Shown here piece after piece: positions 23,971-32,233 of a DNA stretch of 54,651 nt. Both the position numbers and the translations under genes were made by a program. Source of the DNA: Ahrensia sp. R2A130. GTDB lineage: Bacteria > Pseudomonadota > Alphaproteobacteria > Rhizobiales > Rhizobiaceae. Under the pieces are notes generated by a model. It was not told where the DNA came from, ran no database searches, and saw nothing but the letters and a program-made list of their open reading frames with translations. The stretch is from contig NZ_AEEB01000021.1 of NCBI RefSeq assembly GCF_000179775.1, positions 1 through 54,651 of the forward strand, in the 5' to 3' direction. Every line of letters starts with the position of its first letter. Within the stretch, counting starts at the first letter, position 1.

Positions 23971-24019
23971 GATAATGTTCCGTTGGGTGTCCGGTGCATC
24001 ACGCATCCGGGATGTGTGC

Positions 24020-24058
24020 AGGCATCACGCCGTGCGGTGTGCGAAGGCATCACGCCGT
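24020..24058. repeat. 14-bp direct repeat
   Basis: AGGCATCACGCCGT occurs at 24020-24033 and 24045-24058, 25 bases apart, in the 131-bp gap between the scaffold gene and the next upstream gene. Possibly remnant duplication; the intervening bases can form a small hairpin. Confidence 0.4.
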
Positions 24059-24101
24059 TCGCGACCAGCCCCCGCTATGGGGAGCCGATGGTGTCCGTTG
24101 C

Positions 24102-24299
24102 CTATTCAGGCACGGTGAAAAATGGTGTCAGACACTTGGCGCAGCAAAGTTTCTTGTCCTGCGGCACAAGTTCGCCGGTGTGGTCGTCGATAAACGGCGC
24201 GATATATGCCTCAATCAGCACAGAGCAGCCACAGGGGCGGCATGTGTGCATCGTGCGGGCAATCGGGCGTCCGGTAAGCTCTACGCCCTCGTAGGACAC
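24102..24299 (-). CDS. zinc-ribbon small protein
   Basis: 65 residues from a GTG start. Two Cys pairs, CRPCGC and CCAKC, separated by about 27 residues form a likely zinc ribbon. It lies between head morphogenesis and scaffold genes on the late strand. No family recognised. Confidence 0.55.
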   Translation of the reverse strand: MSYEGVELTGRPIARTMHTCRPCGCSVLIEAYIAPFIDDHTGELVPQDKKLCCAKCLTPFFTVPE

Positions 24300-24358
24300 T
24301 GTTTCGGGCTTGGGCTCTACGTTGGATGAAACGACAGACAGGCGATGTGGCGGTTTAC

Positions 24359-25345
24359 TCAGATCCCCGCCCTCTCAAATGCCTTGGCGTTGCGTTTCTT
24401 CAAATCGTCCAGCGTCAGTTGGTTACCGCTTCGGTCAACAAACCGATCAAGCTTCACTTCACCACGCTTCCACAGCTTACGCCGGGTTGGGCCGAGAATG
24501 TCGTTCTGCGTTTCCGCGCTCTGGCCTTCAAGCCATGAACCGTAATCCAGTTCCGGCGCTTCGTCCATTCCTTCGGCAAGGTTCAAAATACGCGACCTGC
24601 ACCTGTAGTGCGCAGGTGGCACCGGACCTTTGCCGGTTTCGTATATCTTACCCGCCCGCGCACGACAAACCGGCGATGTGCGGCTGTCCAGCGTGGAAAC
24701 CCACTGATAGCGGGGAAAAAGCGAGAGGTTCTGCTCCGCGTGTATCCTCGTGGCCTGCACGTTCAAATGCGTGACGCCGGTGCGAACCACCAGATCAGCC
24801 CCGCGCTTCGAAATCTCCACTGTGTTACGCAACCGCCGCTGGATAGCCTGCGATGGCTCACCCTGCATGTAGCCCGTGACTATTTGTGCCCGTGTTCTGT
24901 TGCGCCAGTTTGCCCCCAGCTCAGAGGCGTAGTCTTTCAGCAGCTTGCCCTCGAAAGGGTTGCGCGTTGCCGCTGCGATCAGTTGCGCTTCTGACACACC
25001 TGCCATATTGGCGCTTGCCTGCACCGAACCGGCACCCAAACGATTGACGAATGCAGCCTCATCGCTTGCAGCCGTCACGATTCCCGTCACAATCACATCG
25101 GTCAGCGCTGCGTTGGCAGAAACCTGCAACGTGTTGATTTGCTCAAGCACCCCGCGCAATCGCAGGCTGTCGGCAGATCGAAGATTGTCCTGATCGGGAT
25201 ATGACCCGTTCAGCCGTGCCTCGATATCGGTCTGCGTGGTTTCCAGTATGGATACGACTTCGCGCACCACAGTCTTGCCGTAGCGCTCCAGGTCGATGCC
25301 ATGCAGAACGATAAGGCCGTAGGCTTCCTCAGCTGTGAGAGGCAC
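24359..25345 (-). CDS. head morphogenesis protein (Mu F / SPP1 gp7-like minor head protein)
   Basis: 328 residues. The C-terminal domain (YQWVSTLDSRTSPVCRARAG, then GPVPPAHYRCRSRI) is the diagnostic Phage_Mu_F region with conserved Cys and His. The N-terminal 200 residues are helical. Mu F and SPP1 gp7 bind the portal and are packaged in small copy number, aiding DNA ejection. It lies next to the portal gene as usual. Confidence 0.9.
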   Translation of the reverse strand: MPLTAEEAYGLIVLHGIDLERYGKTVVREVVSILETTQTDIEARLNGSYPDQDNLRSADSLRLRGVLEQINTLQVSANAALTDVIVTGIVTAASDEAAFVNRLGAGSVQASANMAGVSEAQLIAAATRNPFEGKLLKDYASELGANWRNRTRAQIVTGYMQGEPSQAIQRRLRNTVEISKRGADLVVRTGVTHLNVQATRIHAEQNLSLFPRYQWVSTLDSRTSPVCRARAGKIYETGKGPVPPAHYRCRSRILNLAEGMDEAPELDYGSWLEGQSAETQNDILGPTRRKLWKRGEVKLDRFVDRSGNQLTLDDLKKRNAKAFERAGI

Positions 25346-25348
25346 GGT

Positions 25349-25564
25349 TCAATCGCCCGCGTCTAACAGTGCAGCCTTGCATTTCTCCATGAGCCACAGA
25401 ACTTCACCACCATCGGCAATCGATGATGCGAAATACAGTACGCCATCATCATCGAACCCCATGACCACGACACCATCAGAGCAAGTGCCCTTGGCATTTT
25501 CCAGAACGCGGTCAGTGGGTATATCAAGCGATGTCACATTGCCCAGCGGGATCACATTGCTCAC
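25349..25564 (-). CDS. small conserved protein, paralogue of the 28975 gene
   Basis: 71 residues. The pattern DRVLENAKGTCSDGVVVMGF, DDDGVLYFASSIADGGEVLW and LMEKCKAALLDAG matches the C-terminal half of the protein encoded at 28975-29301. Both overlap flanking genes by ATGA. The family recurs in alphaproteobacterial phages and bacteria; the function is not known to me. Confidence 0.65.
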   Translation of the reverse strand: MSNVIPLGNVTSLDIPTDRVLENAKGTCSDGVVVMGFDDDGVLYFASSIADGGEVLWLMEKCKAALLDAGD

Positions 25565-27030
25565 AGCGCCTCACCACCAGCCAGCAGCCCTCTATCCTGC
25601 AGGGTCTTGATTTCCCGCGCCTTGTCGAATTGCGGCCCCAGCTTCCCACGGCGCATCATCTCGTCGAAATAGGTTTCCAGCGTGATGTAGCCGAGCGATA
25701 CGGCGCTCAAAATGTCCTGCGGATCGCTGTCGAACAGCATTTCCGTGGCGAAGTCGGTGTTGACGTAGACCTCGACAGCGCTGTCATTGCGGCCTTCCCA
25801 CATTTCAAACAGAACGAACATCTGTTCCAAGGCGTCCTTGAGACGGATGGCCCACGATTGCAGCACTGAATGGGCGCGGCTTGCGTTCACCGCCGAAGTG
25901 GTGGCAGCCATGTTCTGCATGCCCTTCGACGGCATGGAAGGTTGCAGCGCCATTGTTCGGATCGTCTGTTCAATAGTGGCCAAATAATCTAGCGCCTTGT
26001 CTACGATGGTGCCTGTCGGCTCCACATAGGACCATTTTCCTGCCTTGGCGTCACCGGCGGCTGCGCCCGTAAACAGCACAGCACGCGGCCCAACAGGAAC
26101 GGCGGCAGGTATCTTGCCCCCATCGGGACCATCAGCCGTCGGCGCGTCCATCCCCTCACCCTGAAGCATCGGGAAACCGGCCATTTCGAAGATCGAAGTA
26201 ATGCGACCGCCGTGCTGGTAGTGCTCCACTTGCGCGTGCGCCACGTCCAGCATGGTCGGGCGGGCAGCATAACGCCCTTTATCGGAACGCCCTAGAATGA
26301 ACGGCAGGATTGGAACCTGCGGAATTGTCAAAACAGCCGATAGATCGGTGTTTTCCGACCATTCCTTGCCGTCGCTCTCATACACCGTCAGCGTAACCGT
26401 GCCGTCCTCCTGTCGCTCCATATGGCGAACACGGGGCACGACAGTTTCATCAAAACCGTCCTGCACGATTTCATCATCACGCCAGCGGGCAGATGTTATC
26501 CGCCTCACGCCACCAATGCTTTCATCATGCACGGCCAGCATCGCATCTATCGGGATCAACCGGGCGAAGGGCCGTGCTCCAGTAGCCCGCTGGTCGGCGA
26601 CGGTTGTCACCGTCTCGCCTGCCTGCGGATAATCCACCAGAATAAATACGCCGCCCAGATGGACAGCTTCGTCAAACGCGCTCTCCGCAAACACGTGCAA
26701 ATTGTTGCCGGCCAGATCGACATCTTCCGCCCACGCTTTCGCATCGGCGGATAGATCGACCTCGCCTTCCTGCTGGCCTTGCAGCGTGACCTCTTTGGAG
26801 AACGGCTTGCCAACTATAGCGCGGCAGGCATCCTCGTAATGCGCGGTGAACGGCGTTTGCGACACCCGAACCTTGTAGGCGGCATCGCTCTCATCGATGA
26901 ATTTCGGCAGGTAAAGTTCACCCGCTGACCGCATGCCTGTTGTTCCCGACCGCACATCGCGGATCAACTGCCAATCAGGCAGCATTTCCAGCGTGGAAAG
27001 GGACGGCGTGTCAGGTTTGGCTTCTGCCAT
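25561..27030 (-). CDS. portal protein (DUF4055)
   Basis: 489 residues. The segments GELYLPKFIDESDAAYKVRV, TPFTAHYEDACRAIVGKPFS and HVFAESAFDEAVHLGGVFIL, together with QPSMPSKGMQNMAATTSAVN, are typical of DUF4055 portals found in temperate phages of Proteobacteria. It should form the dodecameric ring at the packaging vertex. It sits between the large terminase and the minor head protein. Confidence 0.88.
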   Translation of the reverse strand: MAEAKPDTPSLSTLEMLPDWQLIRDVRSGTTGMRSAGELYLPKFIDESDAAYKVRVSQTPFTAHYEDACRAIVGKPFSKEVTLQGQQEGEVDLSADAKAWAEDVDLAGNNLHVFAESAFDEAVHLGGVFILVDYPQAGETVTTVADQRATGARPFARLIPIDAMLAVHDESIGGVRRITSARWRDDEIVQDGFDETVVPRVRHMERQEDGTVTLTVYESDGKEWSENTDLSAVLTIPQVPILPFILGRSDKGRYAARPTMLDVAHAQVEHYQHGGRITSIFEMAGFPMLQGEGMDAPTADGPDGGKIPAAVPVGPRAVLFTGAAAGDAKAGKWSYVEPTGTIVDKALDYLATIEQTIRTMALQPSMPSKGMQNMAATTSAVNASRAHSVLQSWAIRLKDALEQMFVLFEMWEGRNDSAVEVYVNTDFATEMLFDSDPQDILSAVSLGYITLETYFDEMMRRGKLGPQFDKAREIKTLQDRGLLAGGEAL

Positions 27031-27045
27031 TTGAAGCCTCCTGGC

Positions 27046-28530
27046 CTATCCGTATCCGTATCTGCCAAAGCTTGGGCCGGATGAAACCGGAGCCAGCAAT
27101 TCGTTGAAGGCCCGCGTTGCCGCGTCCACCTGATCCTTGAACGTCCCGTTGGGGAAGTTGCACATCTCGTCCAGAAACTCTTCGTTCCATTGGCCTTCGA
27201 TCAGCATTACGTTTCCGGCTTCGGCCTGTGCCGATAGCGGCTCCGCACGCGCTTCCTTCTTCGGCCCCTCTGGTGAGGTTCTGACATTGAACCCAGCCAA
27301 CTGCCGGACGTAATATTGCGCCTGCATCTTCCCTGCTTGACCGGGGTCTTGCGGGATTGAAATGCGAACATCCGTTCCATCTTGGGTTGCCGTGCCGGTA
27401 ATCAGCATTTCAGCACCGTTGGCCGATAGCTGACCTCTGGTGCTGTCTGCGATGTAAAACCGCCCGTCTGGTGCCCGACCAATCTTCACACCAGCCGTGT
27501 ATGCGCTTTTCTCGCCGGTCGATGCGGCCAAGTCCCACCCACGTATCCACACGGTGCCAGCAGGCGCAGCGCGGACGATCTTGAACCATTCCCGCTTGAA
27601 CATCCCACCATCACGCGGTGCCGGACGCTGCTGGAACTGACCAGCAACCGAATATGAGCCCATTGTGGACTTGTCCCGCTCCACCACCTCGCATGGGAAG
27701 CGTTCTGGAAACAGCAGTTCCCCATTTTCAGTGCGCGGGTCTGTAAAGCCGATTGATGTAGTGCAGCGTCTTTCAGGCTCGAATTCCATCGGGAGCATCA
27801 GGTGCTCGTAACCGAAGTCTTTCGCCAAGATCATGCCGGACACATCGTTCTCGTGCAGTCTCTGCATAATCACGACGATGGCTGATGTTTCGGGATCGTT
27901 CAGTCGAGTGGTGACACTCTCACGAAAGGTGCTGTTCACACTGGCGCGAACCGTATCAGACCCTGCATCATCCACTGACAAAGGGTCATCCACGATCACC
28001 CGGTGCCCACGCGAGCCGGTCAGGCTGGTGAAAGGCATGGCCTCGCGAAAGCCCGTGGCTGTGTTTTCGAACTTGGTCTTGGCCCGCTGATCACCGGTGA
28101 GGCGAACATTCCAGCGTTCCGAGTACCATTCGCTTTCAATCAGACGCTTACATTTCAGGTTGTCACGAACAGCCAACGGGCCAGAATGTGACGTTCCCAA
28201 AAACCGGTGGTGAGCAAGACCTTGTGGACCCCACTCCCATGCTGGCCAGAAAACCCCGTGCAACAATGACTTCGACATGCCGGGCGGCACGTTGGTCAGC
28301 AGGCGCAGAATTTCACCTCGCGTGACCGCTTCGAGATGCTCGCAGATGGCGTCCATGGCCCATCCCCATTTCAAGGGCGTTCCCGGCTCCACCACATGCC
28401 ATGCAGCTTTTACGAATGAGGCGAGTGAAGCGCCGTCGTTCTGGACGGCATCATCGAACTCAGCTTGCCTCTGTCTCCTCTGCTTCTCCGCTTGGATGGC
28501 CGAGCGAAAGGCCGATTGTGTCAGCGGCAC
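27046..28530 (-). CDS. terminase large subunit
   Basis: About 494 residues from GTG 28530; an ATG at 28608 would overlap the small-terminase gene by 149 bases and a TTG at 28536 is also possible, so the start is uncertain. Motor motifs are the Walker A-like NVPPGMSKS and Walker B HRVIVDDP with VVIMQRLHENDVSG. The C-terminal nuclease has WIRGWDLAAS and DQVDAATRAFNEL acidic clusters. It packages DNA into proheads using the portal. The N-terminal residues before WHVVEPGTPLKWGW vary in length in this family. Confidence 0.92.
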   Translation of the reverse strand: MPLTQSAFRSAIQAEKQRRQRQAEFDDAVQNDGASLASFVKAAWHVVEPGTPLKWGWAMDAICEHLEAVTRGEILRLLTNVPPGMSKSLLHGVFWPAWEWGPQGLAHHRFLGTSHSGPLAVRDNLKCKRLIESEWYSERWNVRLTGDQRAKTKFENTATGFREAMPFTSLTGSRGHRVIVDDPLSVDDAGSDTVRASVNSTFRESVTTRLNDPETSAIVVIMQRLHENDVSGMILAKDFGYEHLMLPMEFEPERRCTTSIGFTDPRTENGELLFPERFPCEVVERDKSTMGSYSVAGQFQQRPAPRDGGMFKREWFKIVRAAPAGTVWIRGWDLAASTGEKSAYTAGVKIGRAPDGRFYIADSTRGQLSANGAEMLITGTATQDGTDVRISIPQDPGQAGKMQAQYYVRQLAGFNVRTSPEGPKKEARAEPLSAQAEAGNVMLIEGQWNEEFLDEMCNFPNGTFKDQVDAATRAFNELLAPVSSGPSFGRYGYG

Positions 28531-28825
28531 GTTCAAGGGCGGACAACTCCTCGTCGGGTAAGTCTTGAAGCTTGGCTGGATCGAAGAACGCCAACTGCAC
28601 TGGCCCACCGTCTTTGCCTGTTACGGCTTGAGCGGGTTTCCCATCGGTTCGGTCGGCAACAAATTGAATGGCCTGCATATCGCCACCAATGGCCTTCTCA
28701 ATCGCCACGTCAGCAATTTCTCGAAGTTTGGTTAGGTCACCATTCTCATCCTTTAGCTGAGCCATCAGCATGTCTTTGAAAGGATTGTTGCGTGTCCCCT
28801 TTGGTCTTCCCGGTCCTGCTTGCAT
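28460..28825 (-). CDS. terminase small subunit (putative, DUF5681-like start)
   Basis: 121 residues from MQAGPGRPKGTRNNPF. The basic GRPKGTRN opening is typical of DUF5681-like phage proteins that stand in for small terminases, followed by a helical region (LREIADVAIEKAIGGDMQAI, FVADRTDGKPAQAV) and an acidic tail. It precedes and overlaps the large-terminase ORF. Upstream in-frame residues to 28927 derive from AT-rich intergenic DNA and are rejected. Confidence 0.75.
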   Translation of the reverse strand: MQAGPGRPKGTRNNPFKDMLMAQLKDENGDLTKLREIADVAIEKAIGGDMQAIQFVADRTDGKPAQAVTGKDGGPVQLAFFDPAKLQDLPDEELSALERAADTIGLSLGHPSGEAEETEAS

Positions 28826-28974
28826 GAAAACGTTTTTTAAATCCCAAGCTGTTGATAAGAAAACGCAATAAATTCGGTTCACGTTATCAAAAAATGGTAC
28901 TTTTCGGCCTATCGGGCGGTTACTCACCCATGGGAAAGTCTCATTAATTGATATTTTGCGGATGGTTTTGAGGG
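28826..28974 (-). promoter_or_regulatory. AT-rich probable late-operon promoter region
   Basis: This 149-bp gap ahead of the terminase genes is the most AT-rich stretch nearby, containing runs such as AAAAAACG and TTGATAACG on the minus strand. It is the natural place for a late promoter or antitermination site. No hexamer pair is convincing enough to name. Confidence 0.35.
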
Positions 28975-29301
28975 TCAGCCCTCGTATTCACCGTTCAGCA
29001 GGTTGCTCTTGAACTTCTCGATCAGCCAGAGAATGTCTCCACCGTCTGCCAAGGCAGAAGAACTGCGAACATCCATCTCGCCGTCTTTATCCCAACCAAT
29101 GACGAACACGTCCTGATACTGGCCTATGGCCTGTTCGAGCACGTTGTCTGGGTTGTCGGATGCGTTGGCTGGATAGAGCTTTTCTACGTTGTCAGCCAAT
29201 GCACGATCCTCTTGATTTGAATTTTCCCCGCAACGGTGGCATATGGCGATTGCAACATCATCCATTGCCATGAAGCCTACGGCCCCTTGCGGTAGGTTCA
29301 C
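28975..29301 (-). CDS. conserved small protein, paralogue of the 25349 gene
   Basis: 108 residues from a GTG that overlaps the upstream stop (GTGA). The N-terminus has CHRCGEN, a single CxxC, and the C-terminal 55 residues repeat the domain of the 71-residue protein at 25349-25564 (NVLEQAIGQYQDVFVIGWDK, SALADGGDILWLIEKFKSNL). Last gene of the early-left minus-strand series before the terminase module. Confidence 0.6.
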   Translation of the reverse strand: MNLPQGAVGFMAMDDVAIAICHRCGENSNQEDRALADNVEKLYPANASDNPDNVLEQAIGQYQDVFVIGWDKDGEMDVRSSSALADGGDILWLIEKFKSNLLNGEYEG

Positions 29302-29957
29302 CGGCCTTCGGCTACGGCTTCCCTATCTTTTTCCCGCATATGCTCATCTCGGCGCTGTCTCGCTTCTGCGATCAGGGCTTCACGGCTTGCGGTCTTTTCT
29401 TCGGTTGTTCTGGTGTCACCGGTGAGTGCGCTCTCGTAGAGATTATATGTTCGCTCAACCTGTGCCGATGATGACGTTTTAGCACCGGAATGCTGGGTGA
29501 TTGCAACCGCTGATTTAGACGGCAGCAAACCTACAACCGTTGACTGCTGGGCAAGTGTTTGGAATGTAGCTTGCAAGACGCGGTTATAATTCCCGTGATT
29601 TGTCCCTGTTGAACGGCAATATCCTGCTACTGAGCGGCCTTTCTTGGTCCTCAAGTCGCCATGCATGTAGATTGCTTTGCGATCGCGCTCGGATGGGAGT
29701 GAGTTCACTAGGTCGATGAAGCGCTCCATATCGGCAATGTCTTGAGGTGATGGCGGGGGTCTGCGGACCTTGGGGGTGGTGTCTGCCGAATAGCCGGACC
29801 AGCCCACTTTCATTCCACGCCATACGAAATGGTCATCAGGAAAGGCAGGCCATGCGGTTGATGGTTGTGCCGGTCCCTTGGGTTTTGGCATCCGTTCAGC
29901 TGTTTTGGCCGATTGGAGGCACCATTCGCGCATTGTTTCCCATGTCGGTGTCGTCAT
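29298..29957 (-). CDS. phage protein, possibly DUF6362-like
   Basis: 219 residues. The middle (PPPSPQDIADMERFIDLVNS then LPSERDRKAIYMHG) resembles the core of DUF6362 proteins encoded near terminases in rhizobial phages, thought to be small-terminase-like or packaging-associated HTH proteins. The C-terminus is charged and helical (SREALIAEARQRRDEHMREK). The family call is tentative. Confidence 0.6.
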   Translation of the reverse strand: MTTPTWETMREWCLQSAKTAERMPKPKGPAQPSTAWPAFPDDHFVWRGMKVGWSGYSADTTPKVRRPPPSPQDIADMERFIDLVNSLPSERDRKAIYMHGDLRTKKGRSVAGYCRSTGTNHGNYNRVLQATFQTLAQQSTVVGLLPSKSAVAITQHSGAKTSSSAQVERTYNLYESALTGDTRTTEEKTASREALIAEARQRRDEHMREKDREAVAEGR

Positions 29958-30163
29958 GCTGGAATTCCTATTTTCTGAACATAGTTCCGTTTGGCCTTAA
30001 CTTTAGAATGGCGCACAATCTTTGCGGCCCTTCTCGTCAAAGCGGCAATCCGCTCGCGGGATGCCAGCGTTGTCCCAATTTCACCTTTCCCAACCATGCC
30101 TGCTATCTGCTCCAGTTCTTTTGCCAATTGCGCTCTGGAAATTTGTGACACCGGGCCAATCAT
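29954..30163 (-). CDS. small basic hypothetical protein
   Basis: 69 residues from MIGPVSQISRAQLAKELEQI. ATG 30163 overlaps the upstream stop and has GGAATGGATGG about 6 bases before it, so it is preferred to starts further upstream. Strongly basic C-terminus (RRAAKIVRHSKVKAKRNYVQ) suggests nucleic-acid binding. No family recognised. Confidence 0.55.
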   Translation of the reverse strand: MIGPVSQISRAQLAKELEQIAGMVGKGEIGTTLASRERIAALTRRAAKIVRHSKVKAKRNYVQKIGIPA

Positions 30164-30570
30164 GCGACCATCCATTCCTGTTGGTTCTGTAAAAGTTGGG
30201 TGAGCCTGTCGGCCATGCGCAGTGGTTGTTCCGGATAGGAGCACGCCCTGACCTGCTCTCGTAGGCTGCTTAGGTAGATCGTGGACATGAGGCCTTTGAT
30301 GACCTGCGTGTCCCGCTCGTCATATCCGCCGTCTAAGAGCCAAAGAGAGATTGCGCGTATGGTTACGCCATAAAGCTGCGTTTCGTTCTGTGTGGCGCTT
30401 ATAATGGACGTGAGGACGAAAACGATGTGGTCCTCTCCATGTAAACCGGCAATCGTCTTGATGGTGCCTCTGGAATAGGTCTGTTTTGGATCAAGCGAAG
30501 ATGGATGGTTGGCCTTCTTCGGCATGATCGTGATGCCGCATGTCTCGGCTATGCGACGTAGATCAGCCAT
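30160..30570 (-). CDS. conserved phage hypothetical protein
   Basis: 136 residues from MADLRRIAETCGITIMPKKA; the ATG overlaps the stop of the DnaA-like gene (TGATG). The pattern IKTIAGLHGEDHIVFVLTSI resembles uncharacterised proteins that recur beside replication genes in rhizobial prophages. No catalytic motif visible. Confidence 0.65.
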   Translation of the reverse strand: MADLRRIAETCGITIMPKKANHPSSLDPKQTYSRGTIKTIAGLHGEDHIVFVLTSIISATQNETQLYGVTIRAISLWLLDGGYDERDTQVIKGLMSTIYLSSLREQVRACSYPEQPLRMADRLTQLLQNQQEWMVA

Positions 30571-31436
30571 CAGTACGCCTGATCGGAAGGTTTCATGCCA
30601 TCGGGAAGCGGCTTGCCGGAATAGCTGCAATAGCGCCGCATTAACTCGACGCAGTAGCTTGCACTCGTGATGCATGTGTGTCGGTCAATCCATTTGCTGG
30701 AAGCACCGAACTCTATTCGAGCGCGATAGACCATTTCGCCACGTAGAATTGCCCGCTCTGCGCGTGTTGCGCTTTCACCGATGCAGAAGATAGCGGCCTT
30801 GGTGAAGATCGACTTCGCGGCAACTTCGTTGATGATGGCTTCGACGCCGACCAACGCCTTAGCATGATTGAACTGCACAGTTGCTTTTGCATCCGTTTTG
30901 GCTCTTGCTCCGGCAATTCGCGCCTTCATCTTGGCTGTAACGGCACCGGATAGAACAGGAAGGTCATTCAACATGGCGTGTTTACGAATGCCATGAAGCA
31001 CGCTTGTGTGGTCCCGTCCCACCCATCTGCCTATTTGCGGCTGGCTGGCCCCTAGCTCATCTGTGGCGCGGTAATAAAATTCCTGTCTGGCCCTCGCGAT
31101 TTCGACAAATCTGCGGGGGCCAAGCATGTCATCAACCGTCAGTTCATGCTTATCAGCAACCTTCGCTAAAAGACGTTGCCATCTCAGCCCCGACGCAAAG
31201 TTCCGGTTGGATGCTTCTTTTTGGCGTTGGATTTCACGCTGGGCCTGCTTCGCCGCCAGTTCCCTACGTTGGGTTTCTTGCTGTTCCTTCATTCGCTTAA
31301 GCCGGAGTTGTCTGGCAACCTGTTCAGCTAGACGGTCGCTGTGACGGCGCTTGATATAATCGAGACCATACCCTGCCGGAATAGCGTTGAAGCCTTCCTT
31401 CGGATGGATGCTCTTTGTCGCTACTGCTGTGCTCAT
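30570..31436 (-). CDS. protein with DnaA domain-IV DNA-binding module (possibly duplicated)
   Basis: 288 residues. After a Lys/Arg/Gln-rich coiled coil (about 35-78), residues about 90-155 form a DnaA C-terminal domain with the signature GRWVGRDHTSVLHGIRK. Residues about 205-270 (RAILRGEMVYRARIEFGASS then KWIDRHTCITSASYCVEL) line up with the first copy as a diverged second domain IV. There is no AAA+ ATPase part. It probably binds DnaA-box-like sites at the phage origin or competes with host DnaA. Located in the replication operon beside helicase and primase. Confidence 0.82.
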   Translation of the reverse strand: MSTAVATKSIHPKEGFNAIPAGYGLDYIKRRHSDRLAEQVARQLRLKRMKEQQETQRRELAAKQAQREIQRQKEASNRNFASGLRWQRLLAKVADKHELTVDDMLGPRRFVEIARARQEFYYRATDELGASQPQIGRWVGRDHTSVLHGIRKHAMLNDLPVLSGAVTAKMKARIAGARAKTDAKATVQFNHAKALVGVEAIINEVAAKSIFTKAAIFCIGESATRAERAILRGEMVYRARIEFGASSKWIDRHTCITSASYCVELMRRYCSYSGKPLPDGMKPSDQAY

Positions 31437-31804
31437 CTGGTGGTTTCCTTCCGTCTTTTACGAACAACCGGAACAGATTTGCCCGGCTTGTGATAAACGC
31501 GCTCTGCATCTTCGGTGCTGAATACGCGGCTTAATTCTTGGAGTGGGCTGGGGCGCTTGAGGCCGAGACCGTCGATGGCGTCACGATGCGAAACGATGTC
31601 CTGCTGGACCTTCATCAAGAGCACATCCATTGCCCCACGAAGCGCTCTGGCCTCGCTTGGGAATAGAACGTCCACACCGCCCTTACGGACCGGCTCCATG
31701 TCGTCTGTTGCCATTCCACCTATGTAGGCGTGCCAGCCACCAGAACGGGGTGTTACGGCGTAGCGGTAGCGGCGGTCGTGTTGCTGATCTTGATTGGTAT
31801 TCAT
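31433..31804 (-). CDS. hypothetical protein
   Basis: 123 residues from MNTNQDQQHDRRYRYAVTPR, where the ATG overlaps the stop of the upstream gene (ATGA). Contains a helical middle (ALRGAMDVLLMKVQQDIVSH) and a basic C-terminus (SVPVVRKRRKETTR). No family recognised; part of the replication operon. Confidence 0.55.
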   Translation of the reverse strand: MNTNQDQQHDRRYRYAVTPRSGGWHAYIGGMATDDMEPVRKGGVDVLFPSEARALRGAMDVLLMKVQQDIVSHRDAIDGLGLKRPSPLQELSRVFSTEDAERVYHKPGKSVPVVRKRRKETTR

Positions 31805-32199
31805 GCCAGACAGAACCAGGCTGAGATTTTCTGCTCGCCATTGGTGCACCCCATGCTTGCAGCATGAGAAACCGCCGTTTCGCGAGTGAACGGCAAATGA
31901 TCCGGGGCTAGAAAATACTTAAAATTTTCCAGAAATTCATCGACGGTCGGCGGGCATTTTTCACAACTGATCTCAGCACTTAACATCCCCACAGGGTGCG
32001 GGTAATAAGCATCCCCAGACACGATAAATCTATCGCAATTACTGCAGTATTCGTGGGGTATATCCCGCAGTCGTTGTTCCCATTTCTCTTCATCCGGAAC
32101 GAATGACAACCGTGCATCTTCAAAGACGGATGACATAGCCCAATAGTATTCCGCCAACCGAGCTGCAGGTTTGCGAGCGTCTATTCCATTGTCATTCAT
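31801..32199 (-). CDS. hypothetical protein with zinc-binding Cys pairs
   Basis: 132 residues from MNDNGIDARKPAARLAEYYW, with AAGGAAA 5 bases before the ATG. Two Cys pairs (YCSNC and SCEKCPP) are spaced about 25 residues apart and probably bind zinc. It follows the helicase gene after a 34-base gap. Not recognised. Confidence 0.6.
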   Translation of the reverse strand: MNDNGIDARKPAARLAEYYWAMSSVFEDARLSFVPDEEKWEQRLRDIPHEYCSNCDRFIVSGDAYYPHPVGMLSAEISCEKCPPTVDEFLENFKYFLAPDHLPFTRETAVSHAASMGCTNGEQKISAWFCLA

Positions 32200-32233
32200 T
32201 GGATTTCCTTTCTTGTATGCTGCTGTGGAGCGC

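Noticed and set aside
15516..28825. Complete Mu-like transposing phage
   Set aside because: The tail module is Mu-like but there is no transposase A/B pair; a tyrosine integrase, RecE/RecT and non-Mu head genes show an integrating mosaic phage.
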